In this document: positions 59,923 through 64,000 of the stretch, one piece after another | How positions within the stretch are numbered: position 1 is the stretch's first letter | How the letters are laid out: the number at the start of each line of letters is the position of its first letter | Origin: Clostridiales bacterium | Lineage (GTDB): Bacteria; Bacillota; Clostridia; Saccharofermentanales; Saccharofermentanaceae | Assembly: GCA_017620475.1 (NCBI GenBank) | Contig: JAFZQI010000031.1 | Span: 1 to 64,000, forward strand | Direction: 5' to 3' | Length of the DNA stretch: 64,000 nucleotides | Notes under the pieces: model-generated | The model's database searches: none | What the model saw: the letters and a program-made list of their open reading frames with translations, nothing else | What the model was told of the DNA's origin: nothing | Program-made: the position numbers and the translations under genes

Positions 59923-60414
59923 TCAGAGATTGATACTGCCGATGCTAACAACCATGAGAAGGGAGGTTACGAGGCTTAAGAGAGCATAGAGCTCAACCAG
60001 GGATGCAGAGGTAACGGCTTTACCGGAATCCTGCGGACGCTTGGAGATGAGCTGTACACCTGTAAGAGCAACGCGGGCCTGCAGCAAAGCAGAAGCAAGA
60101 CCACCCAGTGCCATCGGGAGGCAGGCGATCAGATAGAGCGCGCCACGTGCGACACCCTGCGCATTGTTCGGAATAGGAGTTCCGCCCAGAACGCCGATCT
60201 GTGTGAGAGAGATGATGCTGATAACCAGTCCGTAGAGACCCTGGGAACCCGGAAGAAGCATCAGAACGAGAAGCTTACCGAATTTGCTCGAATCTTCTGC
60301 GATAACGGGAGATGCAGCCTCCGCCACCATGCCTACGCCTTTGGACGATCCGAAACAGTTTGTCGTAACGGCAAGTCCAGCTCCAAATAATGCAAGTAAC
60401 ATACCCCAGTTCAT
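59923..60414 (-). CDS. ntpK: V-type ATP synthase subunit K (membrane ring), Na+-type
   Basis: This 163-residue ring subunit has four transmembrane helices in two hairpins. The ion-binding carboxylate is Glu141 (SLVELYALLS), present only in the second hairpin as in E. hirae NtpK. Ser57-Gln58 (LLPGSQGLYG) and Gln112 (LLQARVALTG) correspond to the NtpK residues Thr64-Gln65 and Gln110 that coordinate Na+. Na+ specificity is therefore likely but inferred from comparison by memory. GGAGG precedes the ATG; the gene abuts the stop of subunit I. Confidence 0.93.
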   Translation of the reverse strand: MNWGMLLALFGAGLAVTTNCFGSSKGVGMVAEAASPVIAEDSSKFGKLLVLMLLPGSQGLYGLVISIISLTQIGVLGGTPIPNNAQGVARGALYLIACLPMALGGLASALLQARVALTGVQLISKRPQDSGKAVTSASLVELYALLSLVTSLLMVVSIGSINL

Positions 60415-62487
60415 TTAATTGTCCTCCTTAATTTTGAAGTGTTTGGTGTTACCCGTAAACGGCGTGAACATCGTTCCGCCGCCGTCGTAGAACTTCGAGA
60501 GAAATTCTACGTACTGTAATCTATTAACATGAACATAGGCACCCAGAGCGCTTATGCCCAAATTAATCGAATGGAAGAAGAGGAATACCGGAATGAAAAC
60601 GAGAAGTCTCCAGTATCCCGACAGGAACAGCGTGCCGATGGAGTTGGCAACTGATCCGACGATACCCGTTACAAGGCCCAGTGCCATGAGACGGGAATAA
60701 GACAGAAGGTCACTGAAATATCCGGTGACGCCATAGACGCTGGCAAAGCCGCCGACGAACTTGCCGCCGAAGCCCTTCTTGCCGTGTCCGCCGCCGATAA
60801 ATACGCCGATTGCGCCGGCGATGGCGACCCATTTGCCGATCTCGGTGATCGGAATGTTCTCGGGGATCTTCTTCGGTGTGAAGAAGCCGAGGATCATAGG
60901 AAGGAGCACCATGACGATGCCGGCGAAAGTCACGAACCAGAAGCCGACCTCGCAGATCGCACCGGTCACATCTTTGTTCTTACACATTCTGTAGAACTTG
61001 GCCCCGAGACCGAGAAGAATGTGGACAAAGCCCAGAACGAAACTGAGAATAAGAAGCCGCATCGGGTCGTTACTCGGATCGAACCAGATCGGCGGGAGCC
61101 AGTACTTACCGGATCCGAAGGTCGTGGAGATGGTCCCGACGAGATCGCCGAAGAAGCTTCCGTACATCAGGCCCCAGAATGTTGTCGCGATTCCGCAGTA
61201 AAAGAACTTCATCATGTTCTTCTTGTTGTTGCCTTCGGGTTTCCTCTTCAAAAGAACGAACAGCGTGCCGAGCATCAGCAGGATACCGTAGCCGGCATCG
61301 GAGAGCATCATGCCGAAGAAGAAATAGTAGAAGAAAGCCATGACCGGATTCGGATCGATATCGTCTCTGGCCGGGGCACTGTACGATTCCACAATGTCCT
61401 CGACAGGGGAGACGAATGAACCGTTTTTGAACTTGGCCGGTACTTCTTCGTCCGGAAGCGGATCGCGGCTTTCGAATACAAGTTCGAATTTAGAAGTGAG
61501 CGCCTCTTCGACCTTGGCACAATCCTCGGCGGCGACAAAACCGTCCAGTACGAAGGTCTTGCTGGAGAAGAGGATCCTTCCCAGCATGTCGTATTTGTCC
61601 TGACGCATGATCATATAGTCAGAAAGGAAATAGAGGTCATCCAGTTTGTCCGCATAACTGCGGAGCTTCTCTCTGGAATCCTCGATGTTTTTGCTGGCTT
61701 CATCGATGCGGTTCTTCAGTCTTCCGATACGTACCTCCGGCGGATGTTTGGTCGGATCCGACGGCGCGGTGAAAGACATACGGCGCAGCGTCGCCATGAC
61801 TTCCTCATAATCTTTCTTATGTACAATAAAGGTCGCGCAGGTCTGATCTGCGGCGGTGTACACGATCTCGGTATAGATGTCGGGGATCTTCAGTTCGCCT
61901 TCATCTGCGGAGATGCCCTTAAGAACCGCCTCGGATTCCTTCATGGCCCGGTACTGCTCGCAGAATGCTTCATAGAAAGTCTTCTCATCATAGCTTTCGG
62001 AGAATTGTCCGACGATGCAGGCGGTCTTCTGTGATCCCTGATACTGCATCGGGATATCCAGTTTCTCCCAGGGAAGAATGGCGTCCAGCTGATGACGCGT
62101 ATGCGTTCTTACCGTAGTCTCGGAAGCGATCTTACGGTCGAGGGCCTCGATATCGTAGACGATCTTCATGGTTTCGTCATTTCGGGAAGCGCGGGAAGAA
62201 AACTCGTCCATAGACAATTCCTCGCGTCCGGCAAATCCGGAAAGGAAAGGCTTCTTCACCGTCGAGAACTCCTCGACCAGGGAAATGGCGTGGGAGATCG
62301 ACTGTGAAGTCTTCTCCAGCTGGTTGAGACTGGTGCGGGTGGGGAAGAGACTGAGCTCTTCGGTTACGTCATCTACGTCCCTCTCCGTGACATCCACGGT
62401 GCCGAGGCGCTGCAGAAGTTCGACGATCTTCTTCGCGTCCTTCTGCATAGCGATGATCTCTATGTGCTTCATGGGAAGTATAGCCAT
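60415..62487 (-). CDS. ntpI: V-type ATP synthase subunit I (a-subunit)
   Basis: This is a 690-residue stator membrane subunit. The N-terminal soluble half (1-370) carries long coiled-coil arms (for example RLKNRIDEASKNIEDSREKL). The membrane half starts near PVMAFFYYFFFGMMLSDAGYG and contains about eight spans, ending LQYVEFLSKFYDGGGTMFTPF, the family signature. Confidence 0.95.
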   Translation of the reverse strand: MAILPMKHIEIIAMQKDAKKIVELLQRLGTVDVTERDVDDVTEELSLFPTRTSLNQLEKTSQSISHAISLVEEFSTVKKPFLSGFAGREELSMDEFSSRASRNDETMKIVYDIEALDRKIASETTVRTHTRHQLDAILPWEKLDIPMQYQGSQKTACIVGQFSESYDEKTFYEAFCEQYRAMKESEAVLKGISADEGELKIPDIYTEIVYTAADQTCATFIVHKKDYEEVMATLRRMSFTAPSDPTKHPPEVRIGRLKNRIDEASKNIEDSREKLRSYADKLDDLYFLSDYMIMRQDKYDMLGRILFSSKTFVLDGFVAAEDCAKVEEALTSKFELVFESRDPLPDEEVPAKFKNGSFVSPVEDIVESYSAPARDDIDPNPVMAFFYYFFFGMMLSDAGYGILLMLGTLFVLLKRKPEGNNKKNMMKFFYCGIATTFWGLMYGSFFGDLVGTISTTFGSGKYWLPPIWFDPSNDPMRLLILSFVLGFVHILLGLGAKFYRMCKNKDVTGAICEVGFWFVTFAGIVMVLLPMILGFFTPKKIPENIPITEIGKWVAIAGAIGVFIGGGHGKKGFGGKFVGGFASVYGVTGYFSDLLSYSRLMALGLVTGIVGSVANSIGTLFLSGYWRLLVFIPVFLFFHSINLGISALGAYVHVNRLQYVEFLSKFYDGGGTMFTPFTGNTKHFKIKEDN

Positions 62488-62493
62488 CGGTCG

Positions 62494-62811
62494 TTAATCC
62501 CTTCCCATCAGAATATTCATTGCTGCAGTGATGGCAGCCTCGCGGTTCGGCTCGGCCTCATCACGGAGTGTCTCTGCCGCTTTCTCGGCGGCGGAATCGC
62601 TTACGGAATTCTCATCGGAGCCGTCTGTTTTGTGTTTCTCATAGAGGGCGGCTACTTTCTTGCGGGCGGAAGACAGGGCTTCCTGGTATTCGGTCTGGGC
62701 TTGTTTCTGTGCTTTTGCGAGGATCTCGTCTGCTTTAATTCTTGCGTCCTGCTCGATCCCGGCGGCCTTCTTTTCCGTTTCCAGGATACGATTCACCTGT
62801 TCTGATGCCAT
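62494..62811 (-). CDS. ntpF: V-type ATP synthase subunit G/H (NtpF-like peripheral stalk)
   Basis: This 105-residue coiled-coil protein (MASEQVNRILETEKKAAGIEQ...) is rich in Ala, Glu and Lys and ends ITAAMNILMGRD, as in NtpF/AhaH. The start at 62811 has AAAGGA 7 nt upstream; longer frames contain an implausible Cys/His-rich leader. It is the first gene of the operon, which follows the order F-I-K-E-C-G-A-B-D of E. hirae ntp. Confidence 0.88.
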   Translation of the reverse strand: MASEQVNRILETEKKAAGIEQDARIKADEILAKAQKQAQTEYQEALSSARKKVAALYEKHKTDGSDENSVSDSAAEKAAETLRDEAEPNREAAITAAMNILMGRD

Positions 62812-63156
62812 ACATGATTCCTTTCCGAAAACCCAAATTTCCACATATAAATCATTGTTCCTATTTTCACATAGGAAATGGGAGAAATCAAGTGCGAATT
62901 TGTGCAAAGTGTTCAAAATTTGTTTATCACATGGAAAAGCACTGTGACCGGAGGGAAGAAGGAGATGACAAATCGACAAAAATGACTGATTATCAACATT
63001 TTCGGGGAACCGGATATGATAAAATAGCCACCGGATAAGGAAGCAGACCGGATCGAAAGATCCGCGGAATTTAACATTTCTTTATATTTGCTTAGCGAAT
63101 GTTTGGCAAAACATTCCTAAAATGGGTGAAGATGATGTGAATTGGGAGGAATGATT
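62812..63156. other. divergent intergenic region, 345 bp
   Basis: It separates the V-ATPase operon from an ABC gene. It is A/T-rich near the operon start. A clear palindrome GAATGTTT-GGCA-AAACATTC lies at 63097-63116, 41 bp upstream of the ABC start, and a TATGAT/TAAAAT -10-like region lies at 63015-63025. I found no convincing promoter for the V-ATPase operon and no gene. Confidence 0.5.
63097..63116. promoter_or_regulatory. 20-bp palindrome, candidate operator
   Basis: GAATGTTT and AAACATTC flank a GGCA centre. Its position just upstream of the ABC gene suits a repressor-binding site. Confidence 0.45.
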
Positions 63157-63873
63157 ATGTTAAAAATCGAGCATCTGACGAAAACATACCCGGGAGGCAA
63201 GGTTGGCGTGGCCGATCTGAGTTTGGAAGTAAAACCCGGCGAGATCTACGGATTCATCGGTCATAACGGCGCCGGAAAAACGACGACGATCAAAGCGGTA
63301 GTCGGCCTTCATAAATACGATCAGGGTACGATCACGATCGACGGGATCTCTGTTTCCGCAGATCCGCTCAAGGCCAAGAGCGTAACAGCCTATATTCCGG
63401 ATAATCCGGAACTCTACGATAACCTTACGGGACTTCAGTTCCTCAACTTCGTGGCGGATGTTTTCCGTGTTCCGAAGAAGGAAAGGAAGGAGCGTATCGA
63501 AAGATACGCAGCCGAGCTGGAGATCCTGGATGCCCTGAATAATCAGGTCTCTTCCTATTCTCACGGTATGAAACAGAAACTGGCGATCATCGCGGCGTTT
63601 ATTCACGAGCCGAAGCTTCTGGTCATGGATGAGCCTTTCGTAGGTCTCGATCCGAAGGCGGCTTTCTCCGTTAAGAAGATGATGAGAGAGTTCTGTGATA
63701 AAGGAAATGCCATTTTCTTCTCCACCCACGTATTGGAAGTGGCGGAGAAACTCTGCGATAAGATCGCCATCATCAAGGGCGGCCGTCTGATTGCATCCGG
63801 CACGATGGAAGAAGTTAAGGGAGACGCTTCTCTGGAAGAGGTATTCCTGGATATTACCGAGGAGGCCCACTAA
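63157..63873 (+). CDS. ABC transporter ATP-binding protein
   Basis: This 238-residue ATPase has Walker A GHNGAGKTT, the signature region YSHGMKQKL, Walker B LLVMDEPFVGLDP and the H-loop STHVLEVAE. It is similar in type to the ATPase at 17622 but without the basic tail. GGGAGGA lies 6 nt before the ATG at 63157. The following gene starts 1 bp after its stop. Confidence 0.93.
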   Translation: MLKIEHLTKTYPGGKVGVADLSLEVKPGEIYGFIGHNGAGKTTTIKAVVGLHKYDQGTITIDGISVSADPLKAKSVTAYIPDNPELYDNLTGLQFLNFVADVFRVPKKERKERIERYAAELEILDALNNQVSSYSHGMKQKLAIIAAFIHEPKLLVMDEPFVGLDPKAAFSVKKMMREFCDKGNAIFFSTHVLEVAEKLCDKIAIIKGGRLIASGTMEEVKGDASLEEVFLDITEEAH

Positions 63874-63874
63874 T

Positions 63875-64000
63875 ATGCGTACGCTTCTGATCCTGCTTCG
63901 CACCAACTTTCTTTCTCTGGTGGGAAGTTTCCGTAAGAAAGGCACCGTGAGTGTCATTGCTGCGGCGATCGGACTTGTGGTCCTGGCGCTGTTTATGATC
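63875..64000 (+). CDS. ABC exporter membrane protein, 3' end outside the window
   Basis: 42 codons are visible (MRTLLILLRTNFLSLVGSFR...), with the first hydrophobic segment beginning near residue 27. GGAGG lies upstream inside the ATPase gene end. Position and N-terminus suggest the membrane partner of the preceding ATPase. Confidence 0.7.
   Translation, partial: MRTLLILLRTNFLSLVGSFRKKGTVSVIAAAIGLVVLALFMI

Overview
The window looks like the chromosome of an anaerobic, cellulose- or cellodextrin-using clostridial Firmicute. A Ruminococcus or Saccharofermentans-like lineage is my inference, not something the sequence proves. The evidence is strong GGAGG ribosome-binding sites, many lipoproteins with a Cys at position 22-24, an adjacent cellobiose phosphorylase and cellodextrin phosphorylase, an Enterococcus-type V-ATPase operon, the [FeFe]-hydrogenase maturase HydF, and an NfnAB-type ferredoxin:NADP oxidoreductase. 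Base composition looks close to balanced. No insertion sequence, prophage, CRISPR array or rRNA was seen, and no gene was recognised as a transcription factor.

Layout. 1-3 kb: the 3' end of a fibronectin-III repeat protein and a 2-hydroxycarboxylate transporter. 3-9 kb: a HerA-like ATPase, a membrane protein, a small lipoprotein translationally coupled to a radical SAM/SPASM enzyme, and an MFS transporter. 9-17.4 kb: a cation/proton antiporter, LarA, then a leftward cluster of nfnA, nfnB, a frameshifted S37-type peptidase, a 2-hydroxyacid dehydrogenase and a small membrane protein. 17.6-30.4 kb: an ABC exporter pair, two very large solute-binding lipoproteins, two sugar-type ABC permeases, an HlyD-like adaptor and a MacB-like extracytoplasmic protein. 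30.4-37 kb: apbE, a NusG-II protein, a Gx transporter, NAD(P)HX epimerase, purA, glmS and tRNA-Ala(GGC). 37-45 kb: an orphan solute-binding lipoprotein and the two GH94 phosphorylases. 45-54 kb: a class A PBP, an RlmD-type methyltransferase, a third giant solute-binding lipoprotein, a LUD protein and hydF. 54-63 kb: a nine-gene V-ATPase operon read leftwards. From 63 kb: a second ABC exporter pair that runs off the window.

How it fits together. Imported oligosaccharides would be split by phosphorolysis (cbp, cdp), which saves ATP. The V-ATPase c-ring keeps the residues that bind Na+ in Enterococcus hirae NtpK. With the 2HCT transporter and the cation/proton antiporter this suggests Na+-linked energetics. 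NfnAB and HydF belong to ferredoxin/H2 metabolism.

The least explained features are: the coupled lipoprotein/radical SAM pair; three paralogous lipoproteins that join a probable beta-propeller to a solute-binding domain; the peptidase interrupted exactly at a T7 slippery heptamer; an ABC permease/HlyD/MacB-like operon with no ATPase gene; and several structured or repeat-rich intergenic regions.
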